DNA of 64,000 bases from Phorcus lineatus (lineage: Eukaryota; Mollusca; Gastropoda; Trochida; Trochidae): positions 48,261,877 through 48,325,876 of the forward strand of contig OV121081.1 of NCBI GenBank assembly GCA_921293015.1, written 5' to 3'. The position numbers and the translations under genes were made by a program. This document shows, piece by piece, positions 1-11,056 of this stretch (positions are counted from its first letter, which is position 1; every line of letters begins with the position of its first letter). The notes under the pieces are model-generated. The model did not search any database and was not told the origin of the DNA. It worked only from the letters and a program-made list of their open reading frames with translations.

Positions 1-672
1 TTAACACATGTAAACAAGATAATATTCTAATTCTTGTTATTGACGTTTATTATTCCTTGTTAAATTATTAAATCTGTAGAAACCACAACAAAAACCCTCA
101 ATAACACATGTAAACTGGATCATATCATAATAGTGTATTAATAAGTGTGTGAAGGTTAAAGGCATGTCCCTTCGAGTTATGTCTGGAAAACATTCCGATA
201 AAACTGTCACTTGAAGAGGTCTCCTACATTCTGTGAATGAATTCCTCGTTCGTAACTTTTATTTCGAATATTTGCTTCCATTGTTGACATTTTCCTTTAT
301 TAAAAAGATATGTTTTAGGAGAAACTAATTTCATATACGCTAAACTTTTCATACACATGGAACAGTATTTCATAGCATACCTAACATTTGTGCCGATCAT
401 ACGCGTCCTTCTCAGGGTATTCATATCCGCTCAATGCTCCCACTAATCAGTCATTTGCCTGTCACAGTTTGCCTCATATCGGCTACATGATGGTTTCTTG
501 TGACCATTTTTAGCATGCATACGGTCAACGGTCTTATTATTCACACACTCGGGTGATTGTGCGAGCTTTGAACTGATACAGATACCCTGATGGACCAGAA
601 TGAAAGTGAAGTAAATTTTCTCCTTGCCTATAGGATGTTGTGGATATATCTTATTACGAACGGCTTTCACAG
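1..672. other. Non-coding sequence upstream of the first visible exon
   Basis: No convincing exon was found here. It is probably intron of the gene whose 3' exons begin at 673, because that exon starts in phase 1 behind an AG acceptor at 671-672. A sequence close to ACACATGTAAAC occurs twice near 4-15 and 105-116. Nothing else was recognised. Confidence 0.5.
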
Positions 673-2139
673 ATTTGAAGACTTCCATGATGCGAGAGAG
701 GGTAGACGAGATCGAGAAGGCTATACGTCGAGCTGAAGCTTCTGTTGTTGCCGAGCAAGTTCAACCGGAAGTTCAACGCGCGAGAGACTCACTAAATAAC
801 CTTTGTCAGCGTCAATCAACCCCGAGAGCTGTCTCCGCCGTCAACAACAGAAACGTAGCCGAGTTGAGGGCATTTCGGACACTAACTGTCCCAACGCGGG
901 AAGTATTTAAAGCCGTATTTATGCTTCTTGGAGAACGAAAGTCAAACTTGGAGGTCAGCGATATCTGTTTCTTCAGAAAACAATTGTTGTTTACATATTT
1001 CTGATTGACCGTAAGCTTGAATTTCTTAATATAATTTTAAACTAAGCAGATTTTTTAGAAGAATTAAACATATGAGAATAAAACAAAGAAATAAAATAAC
1101 ATTTGCAATAAAACTGGTGACGCTTCAGAATATTGCTTCAATGTATCGCTTTTATGCTACATAATAAAAGTCCATTGGGTTATATAGATGATAATTGTTA
1201 TTTCAGGATGGGTACATCTTGAAATTGCTGAAGCGAACAGGTCAAATAAAATTGGTGATGCTTCAGAGTATTGCCTCAAGGTATCTCTTTTATGCTACAT
1301 AATAAAAGTCCATTGGGTTATAGATGATAATTGTTATTTCAGGATGGGTACATCTTGAAATTGCTGAAGCGGACAGGTCAGGACGGCTTGTTGCAGCGCC
1401 TGGCACACTTCAACCCGGAACAAGTCAGTCCGAGCGACGTCAGAAGGGCGACTAAACTTCTGGAGAAACAGCAGAAGACGAAGCTACAGAGGTTTGGTCC
1501 CACTCTACAGAAAGTTCACCAAGAGGTGGGTAAACTCTCTGTGGCTCGTACGATGTTCTAAATAGATTGAAACTGAACATCTACTCATGTTCATCAACCT
1601 GAACTTAAATATTTAACTAGAGTAGAGAATTAAACCCGAAACAATTTTAAACGTATAAAATTCAGTTCAAGAGGTTATAATATCAAGTCCGGGAGGTCCA
1701 GTACAGGATGGATTTACCCTGTTGGCATGGGCTGTTCCTGATTTCAGGTAGCTGCTTATGGGTTGGAAAGATGAATTTGTCTCTAAAAAGTCTCATCTTC
1801 AAATAGAGTGTAGGGCACGTGTAAAACTCTTCAGCACTACTATTAAAACATATAAAAACTCACTTGGTCGTTTGTCAATTCTCTTCTTGTCGGAACATCA
1901 AGAACCGCTGTAAGAACGTTATGACTGGATCTACTGGACCTTAAGATTTCTTGCCCCTTCGTGTTGACAGTGTTAATATTGCATTGTTTTAAAGTCAAAG
2001 ACAAAATCAAAGTCGTGAATCTCACCTCTTTCAGGGTTTAAAGTGTATCAACAAATATGACATATGCAAGTCTCCAAGCATCAGAAATGAACCAACCCCG
2101 GAAATGACCAATGGCAACGAAGAAATAAAAAACGAGTAA
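673..2139 (+). CDS. 3' end of a KY/hillarin-like protein with dynein-stalk-like C-terminus (paralogue 1, partial)
   Basis: Three exons are visible: 673-953, 1343-1525 and 2035-2139 (TAA). All have AG acceptors and GT donors, and the intron phases (1, 0, 0) match the last three exons of the gene at 38425-46337. The encoded tail of about 190 residues contains RVDEIEKA and VAELRAFRTLTVPTREVF, then FMLLGER and LLQRLAHFNPEQV. These align with the paralogue and with the end of coiled coil 1 plus the microtubule-binding domain of dynein heavy chains. The pattern is P-x-V-x4-A-x-x-L, E-L/I-x-x-F, a proline-led helix, then L-x-x-F-[DN]-x-x-x-[IV]. The transglutaminase-like part is not in the window, so its presence is inferred from the paralogue. 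The final exon ends in a hydrophilic tail unlike that of the paralogue. An AATAAA lies at about 2298. Microtubule binding is inferred, not shown. Confidence 0.72.
1108..1380 (+). repeat. Tandem duplication of an intron-exon junction (137 bp, then 136 bp)
   Basis: The segment 1108-1244 is repeated almost exactly at 1245-1380. Each copy holds the intron end, a TTATTTCAG acceptor and the first 39 bases or so of the following exon (GATGGGTACATCTTGAAATT and on). Only the second copy runs into the full exon. The first is a decoy acceptor with a truncated exon that leads back into intron sequence. Confidence 0.9.
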
Positions 2140-3610
2140 TAATCCTTTTAAGAAGGTATGAGGATGTTTCTCAAAATATCTCTGAAGCTACTTGGAGGTT
2201 GACATGGATCAGTGGAAGGAAACTTCAGTGACTTTAGACTTTCGGAATCTGAGGATCTGTAATTTAGTAGTGAACGTGGTCAAGAGTGGTTATGGTAAAT
2301 AAAAGAAGAGCAAATTAATTATTTCAAACTTTGGGTTAATTGATAAATGGAATAGGATTTAAGAATTTACAACATTGTGCATCCTTGAGGACATGTCAGT
2401 AATGTAAGGCTAACAGTGCAGGCATAATCTGATTGACTCATAAACAAGTCATAGTACATGTAGTCTTATGAATGTGGATACTGCTTGAAACAAGGTGGTA
2501 TATTCAGTGGCTGTGTGTAAGTGGGTCTTTATCATCAAGTTTTGTAAACGGGACATTAGTAATTGGTATGCAGAACATATGTATGCTATTGATTACCTGT
2601 TCAAGATTCAAACAACAAAGGTCTGTGACTATATAGTGATAAATAATACAGTTGCTTTGGTGAATGCAGAAGAAGAGAGATAAACAAAGCACTTTGCAAG
2701 ATTTAGACCATTTTGTTTATAAATGGAAAATCAACATTAATGCATATTCACCTGCATCCATTGGTGTTCATGTTATTTGATAAAATGCCAGGCAAGGATT
2801 GTTAAAAATCAACTGCATTCGATTGCAAACGATGCTCTATACAGATCAATAGACTTATCGACGTCCATCATTGTATTTGTCTTATATATTGATACACCTA
2901 GTTTTTTCATTATATTCTAATTTCTATACAAACTCTAGGAAAAAATTATAAATGGCATTTCTTTATGTATGTACATGAAGGTTGAAGGCTCAATGAGATG
3001 ATTAAGGGCCCTGTTCTTGAAGAAAGTAACACATGAGTCTTAACCTGTTTTAACACTGCTACATTGTTGGTTGCGCTATGCTAATCAATATCCATATGCC
3101 ACTAAACCCTTTCAAAACATTCAATTTATCTGAGAGTGCCAGATTATAAAGAAAACTACTAAAATGAGAACTGATAGTTCTCATATCTTGTCCAATAATT
3201 TTTTAAAAAATTCTTTCTGGACGTAGCTTCCGGTTGTCTTCATTAAAACAAACAGTTTGTCAACCCTCATACCATCAAGTTTTCGTGATATTAACCAAAA
3301 CATTATGTTTTGAATCATTAAGTAATAGATAGTTAGGGTTATCCATCCTGTCTACATCCAATTTAAACTGAAATGAATGCACTTATTATATTTTATTTTA
3401 TTTTATGTTGCTTTATGTAGATGTCATTATGTTAATGTAATTTTTGTTTATAGTTGGATTTTGTGCATAATTTGTGTATCATATTATCTAAATATGAGGC
3501 TGTTTTAATGTAAAAAGAAATTCCTCCGGGATTATAAATCATATTTGATCTCATATTGCATTTTGGTAGTTCATCAACGCTAGCGAAAATGTTTATAATA
3601 ATAATAAATA
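2140..3610. other. Intergenic DNA, no gene seen
   Basis: AT-rich sequence with only short open frames, none with splice signals or recognisable motifs. It contains a possible polyadenylation signal for the upstream gene near 2298. Confidence 0.5.
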
Positions 3611-3614
3611 ATAT

Positions 3615-3900
3615 ACATTTTAACGCCTAATATCCAGTGCGAGGCACTGCTCACTGTGCATTATTACCCTGAAGGAATTGTACTCCAGCAGCTACTTAGC
3701 GCTAGGTCCGTACAACCCTATATTCAGGTACCCATTTTAACAGCTGGGTGGACTGAGTGCAATGTGGATGAAGTGCCTTGCCCAGGGACACAACACAGGA
3801 AGAGACCCAAGGCACACATTTTTGGTGTCTCCACCGGGATTCGAACCCGGGTCTCTGGCGTGAGAGGCAAGCAAGCTAACCACTACACCACTGTGCTCCA
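3615..3900 (-). mobile_element. tRNA-derived SINE
   Basis: On the minus strand, 3899-3821 reads as a tRNA-like head. It has an A-box region (GTGGTGTAGTGGTTAGC), a CTC-containing anticodon-like loop and a perfect B-box-like GGGTTCGAATCCC. A roughly 200-bp body follows, ending in a TTATTATTATTATAA tail. The anticodon and acceptor stems are imperfect, so this is a retroposon head rather than a working tRNA gene. The body, with CTGGGCAAGGCACTTCATCC, resembles tRNA-derived SINE bodies common in molluscs, but the family name was not established. Confidence 0.75.
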
Positions 3901-5345
3901 TATCCTTATAAGATGGATGACAAAGGCCAAATGTTTCGTTTTCGTAACAAGAGTACATCATTAGCGACATTATTATCAACACATCGACGTTTTTATTTCC
4001 TGTTATGAACTAAACAACCAGCTCTGTGACAGTATTTCAGTAAAACCAGGGTGAGAGATTTACAAGTTTGCAAATTTGTCTCAAATAATTGCCCATAGAT
4101 AATCATACTTGTCCGTCCGAAATTTGTCTAAAGCCATTCGTTTTCCAGCTACCATCTTTAATGGACAGTGGAACTTTTTAAATATTGTTTTTTGTCAAAT
4201 TTTCCCCCACTATATCAGTTTATACCAAATGTACTTTTAGACGGTCTAGTAATCTCATTACTCACCCATTTCTTTAGTTGTCGTTGAGAAAATAATCAGG
4301 TATAAATTATAAGACCACTGAAGGCCATTTTTGTGGGCACATTTTAATCATTTTAGGTAAGGAAATTCCATAGCTTCGTTTCAAAACTGTTTAAAGTCAT
4401 TAATACACATGTCTGGCAATTGGAAACATTCGTTTTCGTTTTCGTTAGATCACTGTATATATATCTAAAAAACGAACTACTGGCCCTTTAAGATAACCTA
4501 TTGAAGCACATAAACAATTAACAGTGTAACATATCGTCTCCAGCGGTTTGCGAAGAATGCTGTTAAAAATTATTTATTTACCCAACAACATGAACAATCA
4601 TTTTCGTTCGATAAGTAGTGTAACATTACCAACTTGATCCTAGACGTTAACCTTTGATGAGGTCATCCATTACACTGATATTGACGAGTTAAACTGGTAA
4701 GAAACTATCGTTGTTTGGCTTACCTATCTTAACGACGTGTTCTCAATGGCAATTATTAAAAAATCACGAGATACATTTATCAATATTTCGTGGAAATGTT
4801 TGGACTTAAAGTTATAAATAAAACACAGATATAAGAGGCGTGTGCAAATAAATAATGAATGTCAATTTAACTATACAAAGCAATAATGTGTTTTCAAGTT
4901 AATTTTCTTGAAAACTAAAATGAATTATATGGTGAAATTTGAAACTTTACTTGAATAAGAATGATAACCAAAAACTGTGAAAAGTGTTCACCAATTCCAT
5001 TCCATTTGATTGTGAAATAACTTAATAATTTTGTGTTGGTCTAAATAGTTAGATAGTTCAGATTTTCGTATTTAGTCTGACTAGATTGGTTTGATGGAAT
5101 TAACAAATTTTGGTATTCTTTTTCGTATAGAAGGGTTCTTTCTCAGATGTTAACGTAGTAAGCAGACAATTACCAGGCTCCATTCTCTCCCCACTGAAAT
5201 AGCTCCGTCATAAATGTTTATACGTACCTCTGTTGTAATATGAGATTTTCTCGGGTCTTCCAGCAGATTCCCATGGTCGGCTAGTGTTGTGTTAAAAAGC
5301 CTCAAAGTGAAAATGTACAATAAGTTAGCTCTATTGGAGCATACT
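3901..5345. repeat. Intergenic DNA with a dispersed repeat at about 4310-4500
   Basis: The stretch 4310-4500 shares an ordered set of words with 6400-6640, 19790-19945 and 31780-32045. The set is a CACTGAAGGCCATTTT-type start, GGTAAGGAAATT, then a TTTTCGTTAGATCACT-type word and a CTACTG(G/C)CCCTTTAAG-type end. It is probably an old non-autonomous element. The rest of this stretch shows nothing recognisable. Confidence 0.5.
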
Positions 5346-5361
5346 TAAGTAACTGGAGGGG

Positions 5362-5592
5362 GTGGGGAGGATAGAGCAGTGGTTAGCGCGTTCGGCTTCG
5401 GATCAAGAGGTCCGTTGCCTTTTTTGTGTCTTCATAAGAGAACTGTTCTACACGCAGCCAGGTTTGAGTGCAATGCTACACTGAATTTCGGTGCAGTATC
5501 ACCCATGGTTCGCTAGTTCCATCCTATGCTCGCAGGTTTCCGAATGAAGCTTAACTCCAAGCACCGCCATGATAATAATATAATAATAATTT
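5362..5592 (+). mobile_element. tRNA-derived SINE, second family
   Basis: The head at 5367-5415 has an A-box-like AGAGCAGTGGTTAGCGCG but a degraded B box. The body contains GCTACACTGAATTTC and ATGCTCGCAGGTTTC and ends in an AATAATAATATAATAATAAT-type tail. The same body sequence recurs at about 18480-18550. Confidence 0.65.
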
Positions 5593-6399
5593 TAAACCAT
5601 TATACAGGTTTCCATACAATTGTCAATGAAACCTGCCTTTCTTTAGATTTACAATAGAGAAAGATCAGTACTCAACCTCCAAATGTAAACATTAAATAGA
5701 TATTCAAAACATCAATACAAGTTGTCTCCTTTTTATTAACATTTAAAACAATGACTAATTTTAGAACACTTCATGATAAGAGAATATCAAATATTGAAAG
5801 ACATCGAAAATCAATGCATATTCAAATACCATCTTCCAAAAAGAGTGATCGGATATTCGCCATTTTCATTTTTTTTTCATTATGAAAAAACTGCTGAATT
5901 TGAGAATAAATTTTGTATGCATTGATAGAAAATCCACAAGGTTACAAAATAATAATCCAATTATAATCTACTAGGCATATATTCTAAAGTTATTTCTATA
6001 CATGTGTACATAAGAAATATAATAACAAGTGTTTTATACTATTGTAGCAATGTATCAAATATTAATGGTTTAAAAGTCCTTAGTTCAACGGTGATAAGGT
6101 TATTTATATTTTAAAGTAATTGTTAAAAAAAAATTTTTTTTTCAATAAAAATGATTTTAATGGTAGTGATACATTCTATACAGAGTGATCACAAGATCAA
6201 ACTAATTGTTTGTTAAAATCGATCATATCTTTCAGCTATCACGATCTTGTAAGATAACACAGTACTGTATAAAACATGACTAACAAGTCCTGTATCACTG
6301 GAAGAAGCAGTATCACGAACTTAAACAATTTTATTTCTTCCAACAATTGCCATTAAATTGTAGTTTATGACACTTGTATTATCATTAAAGCGAGAAACA

Positions 6400-6645
6400 T
6401 CTCATTACTCAACCCGATCATCAGTAGTCGTAGAATACATTATCGAGTATTAAGCTAAAATGGAGTAAATCACTCGCATTTTGTGTAATGAATTTGCATA
6501 GCTTAATTAAAGATGGTATGTTCGTTAAAAGCTCCTAACTTCAATCGAAAGTCACTGTCTTGAAATCGGTAACATTTATTTTTGTTTCTTTGAGATCACT
6601 TTATTTGCCTGCAAGAAACGTACTACTGCCCCTTTTAATGCACTA
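6400..6645. repeat. Dispersed repeat, same family as 31780-32045
   Basis: It shares CAACCCGATCATCAGTAGT, TCTTGAAATCGGTAACATT, GAGATCACTTTATTTG and a CTACTGCCCCTTTTAA end with copies at about 4310, 19790 and 31780. No coding capacity was seen. Confidence 0.6.
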
Positions 6646-6659
6646 TGTCAATCGGTTCG

Positions 6660-6925
6660 CAATAACTGAACTATAAACAGTAACTGAACAATAAACTATA
6701 AACAGTTACTAAACAATAAATCTTAAACAGCAATTGAACAATAAACAATAAACAGTAACTGATCAATAAAATATAAACAGTAACTGAACACTTATAACTA
6801 TAAATAGTAACTGAAGACTTAACTAAAACAACACATGAACAATAAACAATAAGCAGCAATTGAACAATAAAGAATAAACAGTAACTGAACAAAACTATAA
6901 ATAGTTACTGAACAAAAGATATAAA
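6660..6925. repeat. Degenerate short tandem repeat
   Basis: Imperfect iterations of AACAGTAACTGAACAATAAA, about 10-12 copies with irregular spacing of roughly 20-27 bp. Open frames across it on the minus strand are a by-product of the periodicity. One such unit survives at about 19990 in the duplicate copy, so the array expanded after duplication or was lost there. Confidence 0.75.
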
Positions 6926-7772
6926 TATTTTATTATATAAATAACTGCGTCCAAACCAGTTTCCACTATGTAGCTTAAAAGGGAAATTTTCAAGGGTAAA
7001 GATATGGTTTAGAAATATCATTTCTTTCAAAAAGTTTGAACCCCCAAAATATTTATTTGAAAACAATCCCCGTGAAGTAACTTCCTTGAAGTTTCCTCCA
7101 GAAATGGAACATGTTTTCAATAGCGATGTTGTTTTGAAACCAATCTTAAATCATCCCCTCGGCAAATCCATCACGATTTGATTGTAATGCTGATTAGCTG
7201 TTCCAAACGGTTTCATTTAACGCTCTCAAATGTGGCGCCAAAACAAGCCAAAACACGTCTCCCGAATGTCTCATTAAAAAGACATATGGCTATGATATAG
7301 AATTAAATCTCATCTAATATATCAGGTATTGTAAATAAAAAGATTGTAAAATGCAAGTTTATTCATGAACAATTTGTTAAACTTGTGTATAGCTCATAAA
7401 GATCAACAATGCCACTAAAATAAGTTTCACAGCCTTGTCTTTAACTATTGCTTTCTGATGCACGTACACATTCAAGTTTGTGATCAGGTCGCACATATTT
7501 TTTAAGATTTTTACACGTGAAAAGCATTGCAAATTAAATAAGAATAAATCAAATCAAAACTGCAGGTTTTTACTGCAACTAAAATGAGCTCCAAGGACCT
7601 TTTTGCCATTTATTACTTAAATAATGCTTCGTATGTATTGTCCCTCTTCCTCTTCAGTAAGTAAACGCCCTAATACACTTACCCCTTCAGTGGCAATGTG
7701 CGGGAAAAAACTATATGACGTTTTACACCACGGGTCCAGGTCGTATTTCCAAATGAAATATCTAACCAAAGT
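6926..7772. other. 3' flank of GPCR copy A
   Basis: Non-coding sequence matching 20010-20730 in the duplicate copy. On the minus strand an AATAAA lies at 7614-7609, about 160 bases past the GPCR stop, and could be its polyadenylation signal. No other gene is visible. Confidence 0.5.
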
Positions 7773-8702
7773 TCAGCGCTTTGCTTTATCCACCGTAAAC
7801 ACATTGATTCTGTTCCTGTGAGACCGGGCCTGAACTTTGCGTCTGGCACGTTCCCTAAAGATCGTTCGGCAAAACACCTTCAGAAAGGCGTCTCTGAAAG
7901 GTCTATAATGCACAGCATATATGATGACATTCCACAGACTGTTGGATAAAACGAATGTCATTCCAATTTGCAGCATAACATTACTCTTTTTGTACGTTAT
8001 CATTTCGACCAATAAGGTGATAGCCAATGGCATGTAACTCAAAACGTATACAAGAGTTGATAAGTACATTGTATATGTGAATTGTGTTGCCGTACTCACA
8101 TGCCGTCCTCTAATAGATCTCGATTTTCTCAACTCCAGTCGAATTCTTATGATAAGACCAATGATGATGCAAACTGTTGCCACAGCGAAGATTCCTGAAA
8201 CAGATGCTCCCATTTTCTTACTTTGGGAAGTGAAGTAACCCAACTCTTTGTTGCAAGCCACATCGGCGTTTAAAATTGAGAGAATTATGAGTCGAATAAT
8301 ATTAAGGAGCAATCCGATCACGACTGCACAGGCGAATCTTTTTGGAGACATGATTTGGAGGTAATGTAAAGGCCAGCATACTGAAATGTACCGGTCCACA
8401 AGAGTAATTATGATGTTGATGATGTTCTGAGTAATAATGAACGCTAGCATTTTCCCTCCAATATTCCCGACAATATCCGGATATACACAGGCACCCGCAA
8501 TCTTAGACGGCACAATGAACAGCAAGAACTCCAACCCAAAAGCAAGATCCCATGCTGCCATAAATGCAATGTTCCATAACGTCGGGAGGTGGAGTTCACG
8601 AGACCTGATGATGACGATGATGACAATGCTGTTAGTGAACAACACCAGAACAGCAAAGACGGAGTTCAAAACCACGAGCAAGATGTCTAAACCTTCCATC
8701 AT
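7773..8702 (-). CDS. Class A (rhodopsin-like) G protein-coupled receptor, copy A
   Basis: An intronless 309-residue seven-helix receptor for the plasma membrane; the ligand is unknown. The N-terminus is very short, about 8 residues, with no signal peptide. Helix 1 carries N24 and helix 2 carries WNIAFMAAWDLAFG with D52. Helix 3 ends in DRY (103-105), with C72 and C150 suited to the extracellular disulfide. Helix 6 has SYMP in place of CWxP, helix 7 has NVIIY (258-262) in place of NPxxY, and helix 4 lacks the usual tryptophan. The tail is basic. It is a close paralogue of the gene at 20731-21660 and is embedded in the same duplicated block. Both copies are open, so both may be functional. It could not be placed in a named receptor family. 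Confidence 0.9.
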   Translation of the reverse strand: MMEGLDILLVVLNSVFAVLVLFTNSIVIIVIIRSRELHLPTLWNIAFMAAWDLAFGLEFLLFIVPSKIAGACVYPDIVGNIGGKMLAFIITQNIINIIITLVDRYISVCWPLHYLQIMSPKRFACAVVIGLLLNIIRLIILSILNADVACNKELGYFTSQSKKMGASVSGIFAVATVCIIIGLIIRIRLELRKSRSIRGRHVSTATQFTYTMYLSTLVYVLSYMPLAITLLVEMITYKKSNVMLQIGMTFVLSNSLWNVIIYAVHYRPFRDAFLKVFCRTIFRERARRKVQARSHRNRINVFTVDKAKR

Positions 8703-11056
8703 CCTCGTCTCTGTTTAATAAATGACCTCTTCATTCTACACGAATATATAGCTCACCCAGCCGCTTTCTGTCTTGAAGTGCTAATGAATTGGCCAATAAA
8801 ATCACAATGGGCTTACAAGGTATACTCCCCTAATAAGAATTTCCTCAAGGTGGAGGCTTCATATGTAGATTTTTCCAAGGTAAACACTTTTGGTTGGTCA
8901 TTTTTCGCGGATTTTTCGGAACAACCCAGCAGTTAAGATAGCAATGTGGATAATGTCTGAAATGACATTTCCGACTGAATTTTGTCTTACATGAACTGTG
9001 TTAGCATCGTTGGAATTAAGGTATTTTCAACGATTACAGGAACAGTTTAAATGATTCAATTATCATCGTGGCTATGTTTTGGTATAGAATATGTAGCTTA
9101 AGAAAATCAGTTGTGGTTTTTCTATATTCTAAATGCCTCTTACACATTACCAACTTATTTCCATGACTTTGTGGATCTACAAAAACATAACGACTTCTGA
9201 AGGAGATAGTTGTCACCGGACAAAGAAATGTTCCCATATCGACAGATACAAGGAAGTAGAAAATTGCTCACCTCTAATATCTTCAAATTTTGTTATTGCG
9301 TTGAGGCATTTATTTTTCAACCAATTCCGCAAAATGTAGCGGATAAACACCGTTCAGGATCGAAACCGGATGTTACAGAGACATCTCCTGTGAAAACAGT
9401 TATGCTCTGTCAACTGTAACGATAAGTTGGAAGATTGGTAACATATATGTCTCCATATGCAGATTAATTTTTGCATATGTGGATTATTTTTTACTGATTT
9501 TAAATTGTTGAAGGATAGAAAGAATGAACACAATATATTATGACGCTAAGAAATATTATTTTACTGCCAGATGCCGTTAAAAATTTCATTTTAAAGAAGA
9601 AGTGATATTTTGCCCTAAGTCATCGTCTGAAAAATAGGAACACCAATATGATTGCTCTCGTAGGTAATAATATAGTTTTTCTAAAGCGATTAATGCTATA
9701 TGGTTAGATGTTATTTGTTTCCTTATGATAGCATAACCTTTTAATGTCAAAACTTTGTATAGAATATTCTGAAATTGAGTATAGTCTCTCAGAGCTCCTT
9801 TCAAAGAGTCTGTCCTTAGTTACTTAAGGTAACCTTAGTGTGCAACGGGACCTTGGAAAAGTACATCACATTAAAAGAGCGCACAGTCGCTAAGTTACAT
9901 CATTTAAATCGTAATCATCGTTAGAGACGCTAATAGCTTGCTTTAATGCATATCCACCAGCTGTTGATGGAACTAGTTACATAGTGTGATTCTTACAGTC
10001 TCAAATCTCTATTTGATATAAAACACTTATCACATTCGTACTTAGGAATTCTCATTTAAAATATTCATTTTTGCTTTACAAGGAAATCTACAGTATGTCA
10101 AAAATTAAAGGTAATAGACAGCATACAAAAAAGTTGTGATTTTCTGTTTAGAGATTTGTAGCCTTTCTTGAGGCTAATTCCTTTCATACTGTGATATTTA
10201 TATAAGATCATGTTACTGAGTCCTGACATATATACATGTATATATGACATTGATAGGAATATATTATACATGTACATGTAGGTATGCATCTGTGAAATGG
10301 GGCTGTAAAAAAAAATACTGAAAGGGTGTAAACGTTGTCTGGTGTTGAGGAATCAAAATAAAATTCGATGGTTGATACATACTTAACATTTGGTTTATAA
10401 GGAGACTAGTGACTTGATATGATTTTGTACTAATTTAAACATGTTTTCTCTGACCACTGTTTGTTCGGGGTTTTATTGAGTATCTGACTGAGGAGAAAAA
10501 GAATAATAGAAAGCAATAATTTTGTTCAGATTGAAGGTACAGTTTCATTCAATCGATTATTGGGGAGCAAAACTAATAGAATAATGAATAAGAAATTTTC
10601 GAAATGTAAAATAGAATTATGAAATTAATCGTTATCTGTATTGAGTTATCCAATGTGTCATTCATTACAATGCTTTAAACCTCGGCACACGATAATTCAT
10701 TTCAATTCACATTTTTGAGAAAGTTTCCATAATTTGGCATTGAAAATTTTAAGATGAAAACAAACACAAATATCAATAGTCGTGCATGTCTGCCGAGTTT
10801 TAAAATGCATTTGAAATAAACAACATTCTAGTTGATTATGTCCATGATATCATATTTACGGATTAAGAATGATTAAACCTTACATAAAACTTTAAACATC
10901 CCCGCATTCAGTTTAAACGAACAGTAGCACATTTTTAAAGATAAAAAGGTGATGGCACGAAAACGTAAATAAATTGCAAGACAATGATTTTCAATCAAAA
11001 TGAGTCCTTCAACAAAATTTACCATGTTCAGTTAAGATACGGAAATCTCTCATCCA
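8703..11056. other. 5' flank of GPCR copy A and intergenic DNA
   Basis: Non-coding sequence parallel to 21661-24665 in the duplicate. A promoter is expected just above 8702 but no clear core element was assigned. The stretch at 9830-9900 has CTTAAGGTAACCTTAGTG-type words that are partly self-complementary and recur near 22715-22790. No protein-coding gene is seen. Confidence 0.5.

Noticed and set aside
3821-3899. Possible functional tRNA gene
   Set aside because: The T arm is excellent, but the anticodon and acceptor stems are mismatched and a SINE body with A/T-rich tail follows.
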